DNA of 64,000 nt. Origin: Labia minor (lineage: Eukaryota; Arthropoda; Insecta; Dermaptera; Spongiphoridae). Below are positions 21,693-33,489 of this stretch, in pieces (within the stretch, counting starts at the first letter, position 1; every line of letters starts with the position of its first letter). The stretch lies in assembly GCA_963082975.1 (NCBI GenBank), contig OY720348.1, forward strand, positions 14,442,078 through 14,506,077. The letters are read 5' to 3'. The position numbers and the translations under genes are program-made. The notes under the pieces are model-generated. The model was given only the letters and a program-made list of their open reading frames with translations. It was not told the origin of the DNA and made no database searches.

Positions 21693-23657
21693 CTAGGTGA
21701 CAACTTGAATCGGTTCTTGTTCGGTCGTGTAACTATTATTGTTTGAAGAGATGGGTTCGCCGGTATTTTCGGACTTGGCATTTACTTCATACGACACAGA
21801 ATCTGGATCTGGTTCTTCGGAAAGGGGCTCTGAATCTTCCTCTTCTTTTCCTCCAGGATCCAACATGGTATGCAAATTATGAGGATTATACAAATGGGTT
21901 TGTAAATTCAGACCAGTTCCCGAATATGTCACTTTCCCCATAAATGTCCGTATTTCGTCAAAATACGCATCTTCTCTTTCATTCTCGTTACTACTTCCAG
22001 GACTATCGGCCACCGAGACAACTCCTGATCCATCATCAGCTTCATGTTTTTTCAAATGCCGATCAAGATTCGTTTGTTGACCGAAACAACGTTCACACAA
22101 AGGGCATTTGAAAGGTTTTTCTTTATTATGAATATTACGAACGTGACGTTGTAGATTGGATGATATAGAAAATGATCTTTCACAGTATTTACATTTATAT
22201 GGTTGCTCTCCAGTGTGGGTTCTTAAGTGACGAGTAAGATTGGCTGACCTAGGGAAAACTTTTCCACAATATTTACATGCATATCGGTCTTTGAGTTTGC
22301 CAGCTGGTCCAGAGCCAGGCCCAGCTCCTGGAATTCCAGGTGCACTTCCAATATCGGGGTATGCCTTAGCATTTCCAAAATGTGGTCTAAGCAGGTCAAA
22401 TGGCGCACGTGCGTGACCATTATTAAGACCATTAACCAGAGAACCTAAAAATGGGAAACCTCGATTTGGTCCAAATGGAGGAGGTGGAGGAGGCAAAAGT
22501 CTATCATGGCCAGTTCCTGGGCCAGGAGAAAAATTAGTATAGGATGGTCTATACATAGCTTCCAAAAACATTGGATGAATAGGTCTTGGATAAGCCATTG
22601 TAGTTGAAAGTTTTGATAAATTATTACTAATTTTTTCATTTATTGGTGAAACTTGTTTATTTTGTATTAAATTTAAAGAATTTGGAAATCCCTTGGAAAT
22701 TGAATGTTTGGTGTCCAGTTTTGGACGTTGCGAATGAGACTCGCTCTTTGTCTCGTCAACTGTTTTCTCAGTTCCATTTCGCATTTCACTACCACGTTTA
22801 CGTTGGATGCGTAAATCTAATGGTTGCTCATTAGTTGTTGCATCTGTTATTGTATTTGATTTGGGTGAATTTTCCATTTTTTTTTCTGATTTGATTTCGT
22901 TACCCATATCACTATCTACGTTTTCTATATTATCTTTCATATCCGATGAACGTTGAGAGGAGGGTGCAATGGTTACTGTTTGTTGAAGTGAAATTGGTGA
23001 ATGTTGAGGTATTTGAGAAAAATTTCGGGATATTGATTTTAAAGAAATAGACTCTTCATTAGGACTTATATTTCTGCTGATTGAAGCGGAACCGTTTGAC
23101 ATTTTTGATTCATCATTTTCATTTTTAATTTCGGTTGATGGTGACACTGGTTGTTCCTTAATTTTATTTAATAGAGGTTCTTCTTTTATCTTATTTAGTA
23201 GAGATTCTTCTTTGATTTTATTTAATAAAGGTTCTTCTTTGATTTTATTTAATAGAGATTCATCCTTAATTTTATTTTGTTGTGTAAAAAGTAATGGGGT
23301 GTTGAGAAATGAAGTTGCTGGATGATTGGCAGCTGCAGTGGGATGAAATAAATTGGGATATGGATTTAAAATGGAAGGTGGATAAAATGGGAGTCCTGCT
23401 GTTGGCCGAGGGTACATTATAAAAGGATTTGCTCCGGACGGCTGAGAATGTTGCATGGCTGACGGATGCTGTAGTCCTTGTAATCCGGCCCCTAAAGCTG
23501 GACTGTTATTTCCACTTGTAGAGTCACAGAATCTTTTATGTTTAGAGAGAGATGTCAATGTACTAAAAGACTGGCCACATTTCACGCATTTAATTTGCAT
23601 TCGACAATCAGCATGCATACGTTTGTGTCGACAGAGGTTGGAGAACTGCGTATACGC
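21693..23657 (-). CDS. ham: hamlet/MECOM-class PRDM zinc-finger factor, last coding exon
   Basis: The last exon encodes 654 residues of a PRDM3/PRDM16/hamlet-type transcription factor that binds DNA through two finger clusters and recruits co-repressors. It opens with [15 protein letters not shown], completing a finger whose CEVC lies in the previous exon. A C2HC finger follows (CVKC to KHKRFC, exon residues about 24-44). The middle is disordered: five copies of a 9-residue [13 protein letters not shown] repeat (nt 23148-23276), a PLDLR CtBP-binding motif (nt 22809-22823) and a proline run. Three C2H2 fingers (exon residues about 459-538: [24 protein letters not shown]) and an acidic tail close the protein. 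The acceptor TTACAG precedes GCG TAT at 23657, and the incoming phase is 0. The two-cluster layout plus PLDLx is diagnostic for this subfamily, known in flies as a neuronal-lineage regulator. Confidence 0.93.
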   Translation of the reverse strand, partial: AYTQFSNLCRHKRMHADCRMQIKCVKCGQSFSTLTSLSKHKRFCDSTSGNNSPALGAGLQGLQHPSAMQHSQPSGANPFIMYPRPTAGLPFYPPSILNPYPNLFHPTAAANHPATSFLNTPLLFTQQNKIKDESLLNKIKEEPLLNKIKEESLLNKIKEEPLLNKIKEQPVSPSTEIKNENDESKMSNGSASISRNISPNEESISLKSISRNFSQIPQHSPISLQQTVTIAPSSQRSSDMKDNIENVDSDMGNEIKSEKKMENSPKSNTITDATTNEQPLDLRIQRKRGSEMRNGTEKTVDETKSESHSQRPKLDTKHSISKGFPNSLNLIQNKQVSPINEKISNNLSKLSTTMAYPRPIHPMFLEAMYRPSYTNFSPGPGTGHDRLLPPPPPPFGPNRGFPFLGSLVNGLNNGHARAPFDLLRPHFGNAKAYPDIGSAPGIPGAGPGSGPAGKLKDRYACKYCGKVFPRSANLTRHLRTHTGEQPYKCKYCERSFSISSNLQRHVRNIHNKEKPFKCPLCERCFGQQTNLDRHLKKHEADDGSGVVSVADSPGSSNENEREDAYFDEIRTFMGKVTYSGTGLNLQTHLYNPHNLHTMLDPGGKEEEDSEPLSEEPDPDSVSYEVNAKSENTGEPISSNNNSYTTEQEPIQVVT
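23148..23276 (-). repeat. In-frame 27-bp tandem repeat in the PRDM exon
   Basis: Five units of nine codons (NKIKxExLL). The first four contain I-K-[DE]-E, matching the SUMO acceptor consensus, and the fifth has IKEQ. Third-position differences between units show the array is not freshly expanded. Confidence 0.85.
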
Positions 23658-24036
23658 CTGTAACAAGACGATTTTAATTATTTAACATCCCTTGGAACAA
23701 ATTCATTTTTAATGATCTTAATCCTCCTCTCTCTCTCTCCTATATATACAACTATCATATATTTTAATTACTTTAATAACGAATTTATATTATTAATTCT
23801 TGTGATCAAAAAACATATATATATATATATGGAGAGAGAGAGATAGATAGATAGATAGATAGATTTAGAAGAATTTAAAAAATTAGTAAAATTTTATTAA
23901 CTATCAATATATATTTTATATATAGTATATATTTAAGAAAATAATTCCGTATAATTGAATCATGGAATTAGTAATACTTATATAAAAAATATTTATTAAT
24001 AAGATTGAATGTACTTCTCGTACTGTTCCTTCTTAC
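23658..24036 (-). other. Intron between the last two PRDM exons
   Basis: A 379-bp GT-AG intron with AT, GA and GATA microsatellites (GATA run about 23841-23864). Confidence 0.85.
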
Positions 24037-24361
24037 CTTGAAGCAGACTTCACATTGGAATGGTTTGACACTTGAATGAATATGTGTGTGTTGTTTCAAT
24101 CCAGAAGAGGTAGCAAAGGTTTTCCCACATTCAGGACAGGCATGCGATCTAGCGCCTACGTGATGAGCACGAATATGCCGTTGCAAATTACTAGGATCCG
24201 AAAATAATTTCGGACAGTTTTCACAGGGATATCTGCGAAGATCGTGATGCAAAGTTCGATGACGTAGAAGAGACGCTCGCCAGGGGAAAGTTCTTGGACA
24301 CGAATCACACTTGTGCTGTTCGCTTGAATAGCGATGTTTTGTCACCAAGTGTTCATCCAAT
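24037..24361 (-). CDS. ham: PRDM (hamlet/MECOM) exon encoding N-terminal zinc fingers
   Basis: A 325-nt exon (phase 2 in, phase 0 out) between acceptor TTTTCAG and donor GTAAGA. It carries the end of one finger (LDEHLVTKH), three complete C2H2 fingers (CDSC to HRTLHH, CENC to HIRAHH, CPEC to HTHIH) and CEVCFK, which starts the finger finished in the last exon. Junctions restore finger spacing exactly on both sides. Confidence 0.92.
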
Positions 24362-24822
24362 CTGAAAACAGATAAATTGGTTAATTGTTGAATGTGGTAA
24401 ACAATGGACACAAGAGACATGCAAGCCGTTAATTGAACCAATGAAGCAACGATTTGGGTGGTGGGTGATGGGTGATGAATGGGGTGGGGTAAGGGACATG
24501 TTGTTAGTAATTATTGATTGGAAATATTATATTTTTAGAGTAATGTTATTCCGAACGAAAAGATAAATAATTATTTAAGCCTCGTTATTGCTTAATAGAT
24601 TATTTAAAGGAGAAATCTTATTCAACACGTAGGTTTGGTAGTCAAAAATATTTATATATAGAAATTATTTTTTAACCATTAACGATAAGGAAGTTAAATC
24701 AGTTAATTTTTTGTTATCAGAATAAGATAATCTATTTATAAAATTAAATTACTCCTACTACAATTATCTTAAAAAAGAGTATAACAAATTTATTCAACGA
24801 TATTTTTCTTTTAAATAAAATC

Positions 24823-24860
<38 letters not shown>

Positions 24861-26215
24861 TAGTGTATAACTAATATTATTATAACTTTTCTATGAAAAA
24901 TAATTAAAAAATTTTAATGACCCGATAAGACAAAAATCGTTAATATTTTATAGTAAAAATAAATAATTTTTTTATTAATAAAAATGTATATTTAAAAATA
25001 TTTTTTATGTAAACACTTTCCATTAATTATAACCAAATCCCAATTGTTTTTTTTTGATTTTCAAAAGTTCATGTCCAATCATTTTGTCCCGAGGCCTGGG
25101 AGAGTTTACATAAATATACAAATTGAAAAATGATGATATTTAGCATTTTATAACATTTCATTGTAAATATACTAATACTAATACTAATATACTAAACAAC
25201 TATGGTTAAATTACAGTAAAATTGTATAATGTGATACAAACCTAAATATAATTCTATTTAAAAATTATTTTATTTATCATTTTTGATACATATAAAAAAA
25301 ATTGGCAATATGAGCCACCGGTGGTACACACTGGAACGTGTTAAAAATGATAACTGTGAGGGAAGGATAAAATCAGCTGACGGGCTGAAGTTTGGACACC
25401 TCTATTATAAGGAGTCGGAATGTTGATAGAAGATATGAAAAGACAGTCTCAGTATCGAAGTACTAAATATACTAGTACATTAAATATATATAATCGAAGT
25501 TATTCAATGATAGAAAGCAATGAATGAGTTAAGTTTGAATGGGTTTGTTGGGACAGCAACAACTCAATAACAACATGAATGTAAACATTATAAACATGCA
25601 AAATTTGCCAATTATTAATTGTTATTAATACTTAATTAGTTGTTCCTTATAAAGATACTTATTTATATTTATATACTATTCAATCGTTTATTAGGATTAA
25701 AAAATGTAATTATTTTTTTAGTTTTGAAATATTCACTATTATAATTACTTTTAGTGTAGAAGAAATTTTTATCCTCTTTCCTCTATTAATTTAATTTAAT
25801 ATAAATATATATATTATGATAAATTATTTCCGGGTTATTATCACGTTTAATTGTGAGATTTGGATCTCGTGTTTTGGCGCCCATTTTGGCGCCATTTTCA
25901 AGAAAATTTATTTAGGAAGAAATTTTTTTAGAGTACTGGGTCTTAATCGGTCTAAATCCCAACAACATTTCCTTCTAAATAAACGTTCTTCAAAATGGCG
26001 TCCAAATGGACGCCGAAACGTCGCAACCCAAATCTCACAATTAAACGGGAAAATAACCCGGAAATAATTTCTTATAATAATAAAACCTTTCACGGAAACG
26101 AACAAATATATATATATATGTGCAATCTTTTACTACAAATTCTCGTTTTCAGAATTTTATGATTTAGAAATTAATTCTAATTAATAAATAATTAAAAAAA
26201 AATAAATTTACTTAC
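24362..26215 (-). other. PRDM intron (1.85 kb)
   Basis: AT-rich, with an AT microsatellite (about 24828-24855), a small higher-complexity patch at 25300-25450 and a foldback element (25821-26070) close to the upstream exon. No other feature is seen. Confidence 0.7.
25821..26070. mobile_element. Foldback MITE in PRDM intron
   Basis: Inverted arms of about 110 bp start AAATTATTTCCGGGTTATT and include TTTGGCGCCCATTTTGGCGC. The spacer is about 35 bp. It ends 146 bp from the splice donor at 26216. A stray copy of the tip (TTTCCGGGTTATTA) lies at about 26424. Confidence 0.7.
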
Positions 26216-26318
26216 TGATCGTAGTCAGGTAAGTCCTTACTACAGAGCACACAACGGATCTCTCCCTCCTCCTCCGGTTCAAAATGCTCTTCTTCTAAAG
26301 TTCCAGAATGTTGCGACT
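26216..26318 (-). CDS. ham: PRDM (hamlet/MECOM) exon: linker and start of the first zinc finger
   Basis: A 103-nt exon between acceptor GTTTTAG and donor GTAAGT. It encodes an acidic linker (GTLEEEHFEPEEEGEI) and the first finger half, RCVLCSKDLPDYD. Two leading bases join the single trailing G of exon 47263-47398 to make a Glu codon, and the trailing CA joins the next exon to make Gln. Both junctions keep the frame. Confidence 0.88.
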
Positions 26319-27085
26319 CTAAAACAGATCAAAATATTTTTCAAGGCACAGGTCATAGACTCGTTTTGGGAATATAAACCCTTGGTAGCTTAATTGGTAT
26401 TGATGGAATTAGTAATGATCATTTCCGGGTTATTACACAACATTTAAAATACAATTACAATGATTAATTGTTCGAAGAATATTTAATGTCTGTATAAATT
26501 AAATAAATGCACCAAGTATACCACAAGATGAGGGTTAATGAAGTACAAGTTTTTTATTTTTTTTTTATTAGAACAGTAGTTTTGATGAAAATATTGTAAG
26601 AATTAACAATTAATATTTTCGAAGTGTGAATATTTATAAAAAATAATTTCTTATAATATTATTTAGAAATTAGGTGTAAGTTTGGAACAAATCAGATTTA
26701 GAAATTTGTTTAATTTTTTTTTAATATTTTCAAATATTGAATTTGTTTATTTTCTATTTTAATTGATTTTGTTATAATTATCTTTAATAAATCATAAATG
26801 TAGGTGTGTGAATAATTGAAGTCAATGCTGAAATAAATAAAATATTAATAAAGGGGGCCAAGAATGCTTGTGTCAGGGTTACCCCTCTGAATGAAAGTAT
26901 TTTTTTTTTTAATCTTAAACCAATCGAAAAATTTATTAATTTGTTATACACACAAAAACACAAACAAACAAAAAAAAATACTTATATTATTTAAATTTGA
27001 ATTTTATTAAATTAGTTCCTTTCTGATATATTATAAATATGTTATATTAAAATTGAAATTTGCAAAATGTTTATTATAGGCAAAT

Positions 27086-27342
27086 CAGTGATGTATTGGT
27101 AAAATAAGAAGTAAGGGAACGCATAGTAGGAGCAAAAAAAAAGTCCTATTTTTTTCCATATAAGTTTTTATTTTTTCTTATACTTACTATACAAAATATT
27201 TACGAACACAAAAAAAAAGAAATTCTAACAGTAAATTTAAGTGGGTGTTGTCGGGATATGAAAATGTACTGGAACGCGTTCCGGTTCTGAAAAAAGGTAA
27301 GGGAACGTCATTCCCCCGTGTTCCCCTCCCAATACACCACTG
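27086..27342 (+). mobile_element. hAT-type MITE, family CAGTGATGTATTGG, copy 1
   Basis: Ends CAGTGATGTATTGG and CCAATACACCACTG are flanked by a perfect 8-bp duplication AGGCAAAT (27078-27085 and 27343-27350). It carries the internal palindrome GGAACGCGTTCC. A sister copy lies at 55275-55542. Confidence 0.88.
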
Positions 27343-27399
27343 AGGCAAATGTTATACAACAAGAAGCGAGAAAAAAAAAAGAAATAACCAAACCAAAGG

Positions 27400-27895
27400 G
27401 TGATTTGCCACCTTTGGATGATATTTGACTTTTGGACAGTGTGCGCTAAAATAATTTTTCAGCAAGTGTCAATTTCGAAAGCGTTGGACACCCCTGGACA
27501 TCAGGCAGCCGATAAATCGAGAACAAAACATGCGCCTCATTTGATTCATTCGAAGGGTGAGGGGAGTGGTGGGTTAAGGGTGGCACATCCGCGAGCAGCA
27601 ATCACGCATAAAGCGCACCCTCCCCTTTCCAGTATTAATATTAAATGACTGCTCGGACACGACAAGTTTATCGCGATAATCGAATGATATATGAAGGGAG
27701 CACCAGCCTGTCGTCCTATAATTTGTTCAATTTGTCCTCGTAGGCAATTAATTGCTGCCGGCAGATCATTTCATTGGATGCCAACCGAACCTACCGGACC
27801 CTCGGGATGCAAGAGGCCTGCTTTGGCAAGCCCTTCCATTTGCAAAAATTGCATTCACCTGAGATCAACTTCAGAATCAAGTGGCTAATTACTGG
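27400..27895. promoter_or_regulatory. Candidate intronic regulatory island
   Basis: About 500 bp of higher-complexity, GC-richer sequence in the giant intron. The frames are short and unlike any known protein. An E-box CACCTG lies near 27857. Role is inferred from composition and location only. Confidence 0.35.
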
Positions 27896-28081
27896 AAAAT
27901 AAAAAAAAAACTTTCTTATAAGCATCATCTCGTTATGGAATGATCAAATCAAAAAACAAAAACAAAAATTCAATCAAATCACACAATCAAAAAACAAATC
28001 AACAAATAAAAAAGAAAATATTACGATCATTTATATTTTTCTAGATTAGTGTGATAGACAGTATATATATTTATATATATA

Positions 28082-28292
28082 CAGGGTGTCCCAAAATGAA
28101 AAAGCAGATTTCAATTTCGGCTGCAAATATTTAATTCAATTTTATTTGTAAATTTTTTTTAATATTTATAAAATCATATAAATTATATAAAATTAAATAT
28201 TAATTGAAAATTCAATTAAATCTTGATTAAACGTACAGTGTCCCAAAATGAAAGAGTAGATTTCAATTTTGTCTTCTCTTTCATTTTGGGAC

Positions 28293-28298
<6 letters not shown>
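28082..28298 (+). mobile_element. Tc1/mariner-type MITE
   Basis: Tips CAGGGTGTCCCAAAATGAAA and TTTCATTTTGGGACACCCT are flanked by TA. A second, direct copy of the left tip (CAGTGTCCCAAAATGAAAG) lies inside at about 28236, suggesting a rearranged or tandem-fused element. An AT microsatellite follows. Confidence 0.78.
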
Positions 28299-28335
<37 letters not shown>

Positions 28336-28559
28336 ATTTGTAAATAACAAACAAAATATTGTTTTTTAATATGACAAGTTATCTAATTAAAAATGTATTT
28401 ATAAGTTAAACTCAACATTGATATGTTTTAAGAAAGCTTAACTTTTAATTTTAAAAAATATCTTAAGTTTTCAGTAATTTTATTGAAATTGATAAAAATT
28501 CAAAGGCAGAGGAGAATCAGCACAGACACTCTTCCGTGATTTCTCTATTCGTCCTTTTT

Positions 28560-29147
28560 ACTATCTCGCCAGAGATAGTATTGCGATCACGAAAATTTTC
28601 GATGTCGAGATTTTGATGTTTTTATACGTTTTGAAGGTTCCTGAGTCATTTTCACTAAGGTTGAGAAAAATGACTGTGAGTGTGTGGGTGTATGTAGACA
28701 AGATTATGAAAAAAACGGTTTGAGCTAGAATAATGAAATTTGGTATACGTAGTTTTCTATCAACTTTTGAGAAATGTATCTCAACCGGAAGAGGGTCATT
28801 ACCTACAACGTTTTCATTTTTTTCCTCTAAACTGACCGTAAAAATAAAGATAAATGTTTGATAGTTTTTCACATGATTAATAATTGTATAAAACTGCTAT
28901 ATATAGAATTTCAGCTTGATTGAATCTCTGATAGTACCGGAATTAATTTTTTAACACTGCAAATATCACGCGCCAGCACGTGACGTGGTGCCATCAACAA
29001 ATATCCAAACATGTGCTGGTTTAATAAATATTATTTATTAATTTTAATTTATAATTTAATTAATTAAATTTAATTTTAATATAATATATTATGTTATTTA
29101 ATCCAATTCAAAATTGCGAGATAGTCGAGTGGAGACACTCCAGCTTA
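28560..29147 (+). mobile_element. Helentron-like family A, copy 2
   Basis: Same ends and 3' hairpin as copy 1, ending CCAGCTTA before T-rich sequence. The internal microsatellite is short (GTGAGTGTGTGGGTG). Confidence 0.75.
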
Positions 29148-29257
29148 TTTTATCTCTTCTTACATCGAATCATCATTTCTTTTTTAACTACAATTATATC
29201 TTTCTCCTTCTCTTTATCGTTAAATATTGTTAAAGAGATAAATTGGTATAGATTATT

Positions 29258-29292
<35 letters not shown>

Positions 29293-29315
29293 GTCGTTGA
29301 CAAATGACAATTTTA
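29148..29315. other. Spacer with AT microsatellite
   Basis: AT dinucleotide run at about 29261-29288. Nothing else is seen. Confidence 0.5.
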
Positions 29316-30574
29316 AGAAAATAGCATTTGCCTAGACAAAATTCATTTGGCTAAATCTTGTTTGGGCAAATACCTTTAACCATTACAGTAGCCAATTACG
29401 AAATTACTCAAATTTTTTACTATCTCGCCAGAGATAGTATTGCGATCATTAAAATTTTCGATGTTGAGATTTTGATGTTTTTATACGTTTTGAAGGTTCC
29501 TGAATCATTTTCACTAAGGTTGAGAAAAATGTCTGTGTGTGTGTATGTGTTTGTATGTATGTAGACAAGATTACGCAAAAACGGTTTGAGCTAGAATGAT
29601 GAAATTTGGTACATGGACATTATTCAAAATTCATAGTTTTCTATCAACTTTTGAGAAATGTAGCTCAACCGGAAGAGGGTCATTACCTACAACGTTTTGA
29701 TTTTTTTTCCTCTAAAGTGACCGTAAAGATAAAGATATATGTTTGATAGTTTTTCACATGATTAAAATTTGTATAAAAGTGCTATAAATAGAATTTCAGC
29801 TTGATTTAATCGCTGAAAGTACCGGAAGTAATTCTTGAAATTTTGACTTCAAAATGAAGATAAATTTAAATTTTATATATGTTAAATAATTAATTTAAGT
29901 TTCACATGATTAATAATTGTATAAAACTGCTATATATAGAATTTCAGCTTGATTGAATTGCTGAAAGTACCAGAATTAATTTTTTAACACTGCAAATCTC
30001 ACGCGCCAACACGTGCCATGGTGCCATCAATAAAAAGCCAAACATGCGCTGGTTTAATATTTATTATTTATAATTTATAATTAATTAAATTTAATTTAAA
30101 TATAATATATTATGTTATTTAATCCAATTCTCAAATTGCGAGATAGTCGAGTGGAGACACTCCAGCTTATTTTTTCTTCTTTCTTGTATATTTATCTAAT
30201 TTCAGTGAAGTTTTGAGTTCTAAATTAATATAAATGTCAAAATAAAAATTCGTTTAATATAAATAAAATAAATAAATAATAAAAAATTATTATAAACAAA
30301 AATATATTTAACAATATAGCCAAAGAATTCGAGTATAAGTAATATTTTTTAACCAATTATTTTTTTTAAGTATATCTTTTTTTTTTATAAAATATTCGTT
30401 TTCTTATTAAATTGTTTTAATTGATTAAAAGATTTTTTGAAAATAAATAATATTTGGGTATTTTTTCTGTTTCTTTTGCTATTTTCCTACTCAAATTGAA
30501 ATGATATAATAATATAATAGTTAAAGCTATTTGGGCAGGCAAATTGCTTTTGCCTAGGCAAATGCTATTTTCCT
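29316..30574. mobile_element. Foldback element interrupted by a family A insertion
   Basis: Outer ends AAAATAGCATTTGCCTAG (left) and its inverse CTAGGCAAATGCTATTTT (right) extend about 50 bp inward with decreasing match. The Helentron-like copy 29419-30169 lies inside, so this element is the older of the two. Confidence 0.6.
29419..30169 (+). mobile_element. Helentron-like family A, copy 3
   Basis: Complete ends. It is longer than copy 2 because about 70 bp (CACATGATTA to GCTGAAAGTACC) is duplicated internally (29754-29825 and 29903-29975). Confidence 0.75.
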
Positions 30575-30959
30575 AAAATAAAAATAAAAATATATATATA
30601 TAATAAATCAACTGAAAAACCTTAACTAGAATAAATTAAATTCTTTCAGTAGTATAAAAATTAACACACTTTGCATTCCTTCTCTCGGAAAGAAAAATGT
30701 TAAATCAAATTTTACCTTCTAATATAGTCAATGATATTAAAAAAAATAGTTTTCTTTAAATTTAAGTTTAACTTCTGTTAGCTAATAAAATTGGAGATTG
30801 GTGTACGAGAATATTTAAAATTTATTTATTTTTTAAATTAATAAATAAATTAAATAAAATTATAAGTATAAATTTTCATTAAGTACCATCTTACTATATA
30901 TATGTATATATCATGAAATATAAATTAAAAACCCTTTCCAATTTTTTTTAAATAGCTAT
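30575..30959. other. AT-rich intron sequence, nothing recognised
   Basis: No repeat, frame or motif stands out. Confidence 0.4.
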
Positions 30960-31420
30960 TCCTCGAATCTACTTCAAGAAGGTTTGTTTCTGTAAACAAG
31001 TAAAAGCTCCCCCTTCAAACGAGCTTATCATTTGTCTGCCCTTTTATTAAACGTCAGAGTTAATTATAGATAAATGTAAAATTCACCCAGGGTACGTTGA
31101 CAAACAAACGGAAGTAGAGAGAGCGTAGCGATTCATCCCTCCAAACGATCTTTCACCCCCTTCCCTCAACCCTTAGCGATTCCGTCATTCCATCTCCAAT
31201 GGAAATGTTTTCTGAAGAAACACAAAAAAAAGAAGCCAGTTGGATTCCCCTTTTGTCAGAATCTTTTTTTTTTTTGAGAAATCAAGCAAGAGAGGGGAGG
31301 GGAGGCGGGGCGAAAAACAGGAGGCTGGACGAGCATCCAAGCCCCGCCCCTTTCCATAGAGATTTGTTTTCCTTTCCTTTTTCATCCAACATTGTCCGTC
31401 TTTAAAAAAAGAGAAAAAAA
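30960..31420. promoter_or_regulatory. Candidate intronic regulatory island
   Basis: Higher-complexity sequence with an asymmetric purine-rich tract (31283-31330). Overlapping short frames on both strands have no protein-like character. Confidence 0.3.
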
Positions 31421-31473
31421 TATATGCCGGACAGAGAGAGAGAATCCATGAAAGAAAAGAAATCTTATTTACT

Positions 31474-31909
31474 CCCCATATTTAAAAAAAAAAATAAATA
31501 AATAAACAAATACTAATCCGTCAAGTAGTTGAAAATGATGAAAAAGTTGCCTTATTTTCCATAACTACATTTGAATAGTACGCCCCATATTTAAAAATAA
31601 AATAAATAAATAAACAATTACTAATCCGTCAGGTAGTTGAAAATGATCAAAACGTTGCCTTATTTTCCATAACTACATTTGAATAGTACTCCTCATATTT
31701 AAAAATAAAATAAATAAATAAATAAACAAATACTAATCCGTCAGGTAGTTGAAAATGATCAAAACGTTGCCTTATTTTCCATAACTACATTTGAATAGTA
31801 CGCCCCATATTTAAAAATAAAATAAATAAATAAACAATTACTAATCCGTCAGGTAGTTGAAAATGATCAAAACGTTGCCATATTTTCCATAACTACATTT
31901 GAATAGTAA
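31474..31909 (+). repeat. Tandem repeat, four units of about 109 bp
   Basis: Units start near 31474, 31583, 31691 and 31803. Each runs from CCCCATATTTAAAAATAAAA through ACTAATCCGTCAGGTAGTTG and CATAACTACATTTGAATAGT. Units differ mainly in the length of the AAAT run and a few bases, so the array is fairly young. Confidence 0.92.
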
Positions 31910-31929
31910 TTCTTAATTAAAAACTGCGT

Positions 31930-32640
31930 AGAAAATCGGTTTTCCAAATAATAAATGGAAAATCGTGAAATGGGATGGAATCGAAATGAGAAGCCAATCG
32001 GTAACCAATCCGAGGACTTGAATGAGACCTTTCACTCGGTTAGTCACCTTTCGGACCCGAATCCATGGGGAGAAGGACACCTGTGCCGTGTTCCTCCACC
32101 ATCCGAAGCATGGACCATCGGTGGATGGGCAACCAACCTATGGTACAGAGTGATTGGGATGTGCGATGAGGTGCTTTGGGTGTGGGGTTGGCCGCCAAGC
32201 AAGCCGTGGGGTGCACAGGGTTGGAGTGTACCTGATAGAAGGCGGGTGTCCCTCGGAGGGCGATTGTCGACTGAGCTCGGATGGGGTGTCTGGTGGGTGC
32301 CTGCGCCTGCCTGCTCCCCACCTTCAGGTGCTGGAATCGGTGCACTATCACGTCATCGGCCACTTCCGGCCGTTTGACCCACCGTTTGGCTTAAGCATCC
32401 CCTCGCTAATTAAACCCCCCGAGGGGAGAAACACTTGGTTTTTGGACAATTCGTGAGGGCAAATCGGTGCTCAAGGGGCAGCCAATGTCCAAATGCGTAT
32501 TGTTCTCGCTTTTATTCTCCAATTCCATTTTGGATATTAAGCAAACATGCAGCGAACAATGCAAATGCAAAAGTCCACCGAGGTAAACACAATTAAAATT
32601 GGTTATTATAATCATCGATTGTAATTCTTTGCTCATTTCC
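31930..32640. promoter_or_regulatory. Candidate intronic regulatory island with SOX/POU-like motif
   Basis: About 700 bp of the least AT-rich sequence in the intron. Overlapping frames exist on both strands (for example 31955-32377 +), but they shift arbitrarily and show no domain. AACAATGCAAAT at 32555-32566 overlaps a SOX core and a POU octamer (ATGCAAAT). A regulatory role is inferred. Confidence 0.4.
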
Positions 32641-32930
32641 TCGAAACAATATTAATTTTCAATCATTTTCTATTAATCGGATCACGATTTACAATACCAG
32701 TCGCTTTCATTGATACCATTCAAGGTTTTTTTTCTTTCTTTCTTTTTTTCGCGAAAAATTATAATAAAATAAATCAATAATCATAAATTATATTCAATTT
32801 TATACTCAATCATAGGTAAATATATAATTTAAAATAGAAATGAATGAAAATTTTCGATATCAATTTCATCTTTCAGAAGAAATAAAAATTTCACTTATTC
32901 TAATTTATTTTCTATTCAATTATATTCTTA

Positions 32931-32972
<42 letters not shown>

Positions 32973-32974
32973 AA

Positions 32975-33255
32975 CCTGACTTTTGTACGTCCTACGCAAG
33001 GACAAAGCCTATCAAGTCGGTTATATCAATGAGGTGTCCTATGATCAGTAGAACGGGTCCTCTTAACCTTTACCTTGATTTTCTTGATCGGAGGCGCTAC
33101 TTTTTATCAAGTAGCTTCCCAATGTTGATCCCGGAGGCTGGGTTGACTCCGTCTCATAGACCCCAGCTAGAGAATTTCCCTTGCCAGGCCCGGGATTTGA
33201 ACCCGGGACCACGAGAATGTGAGTCAGCGACGCTAGCATCACACCCTGTGGCGCC

Positions 33256-33256
<1 letters not shown>
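32975..33256 (-). mobile_element. tRNA-derived SINE
   Basis: On the - strand, a tRNA-like head has a perfect T-arm (CCGGG-TTCAAAT-CCCGG; B box GGTTCAAATCC at 33193-33203) and a degenerate A-box region (GATGCTAGCGTCGCTGA). An unrelated body of about 190 bp follows. AT microsatellites flank both sides (32951-32973 and 33260-33287). A long + frame across it is incidental. Confidence 0.7.
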
Positions 33257-33291
<35 letters not shown>

Positions 33292-33489
33292 CATATTATT
33301 ATTAATCATCTTGATAATTTTAAACATATAAAAAAATATATATCAAATTTAAAAAAAAAATATATTTTTAATTTTCTTAATTATTTTATAATTAATTAAG
33401 ATTTAATGAAAATATTATCAGTGAATAAATTTTCATATTAAATAAAATTGAAAAATGAAGAAATAAAAATAAAAAAAATGTCAAAAATT

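Noticed and set aside
23968..24441. Taking the whole open frame as exon
   Set aside because: The ends beyond 24037 and 24361 are intronic; splice sites and zinc-finger continuity define the exon edges.
31474..31909. CRISPR-like array
   Set aside because: Units are directly tandem with no unique spacers, in a eukaryotic intron.
31955..32456. Overlapping 140- and 100-codon + frames and a 107-codon - frame as genes
   Set aside because: They overlap in different frames and on both strands of a GC-richer island, with no domain, splice context or plausible composition.
33193..33203. tRNA gene on the - strand
   Set aside because: The T-arm is perfect but the A-box half is degenerate, no acceptor stem closes, and about 190 bp of non-tRNA body follows, so it is a SINE.
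32840..33331. 163-codon + frame
   Set aside because: Built from two AT microsatellites and the antisense of a SINE.
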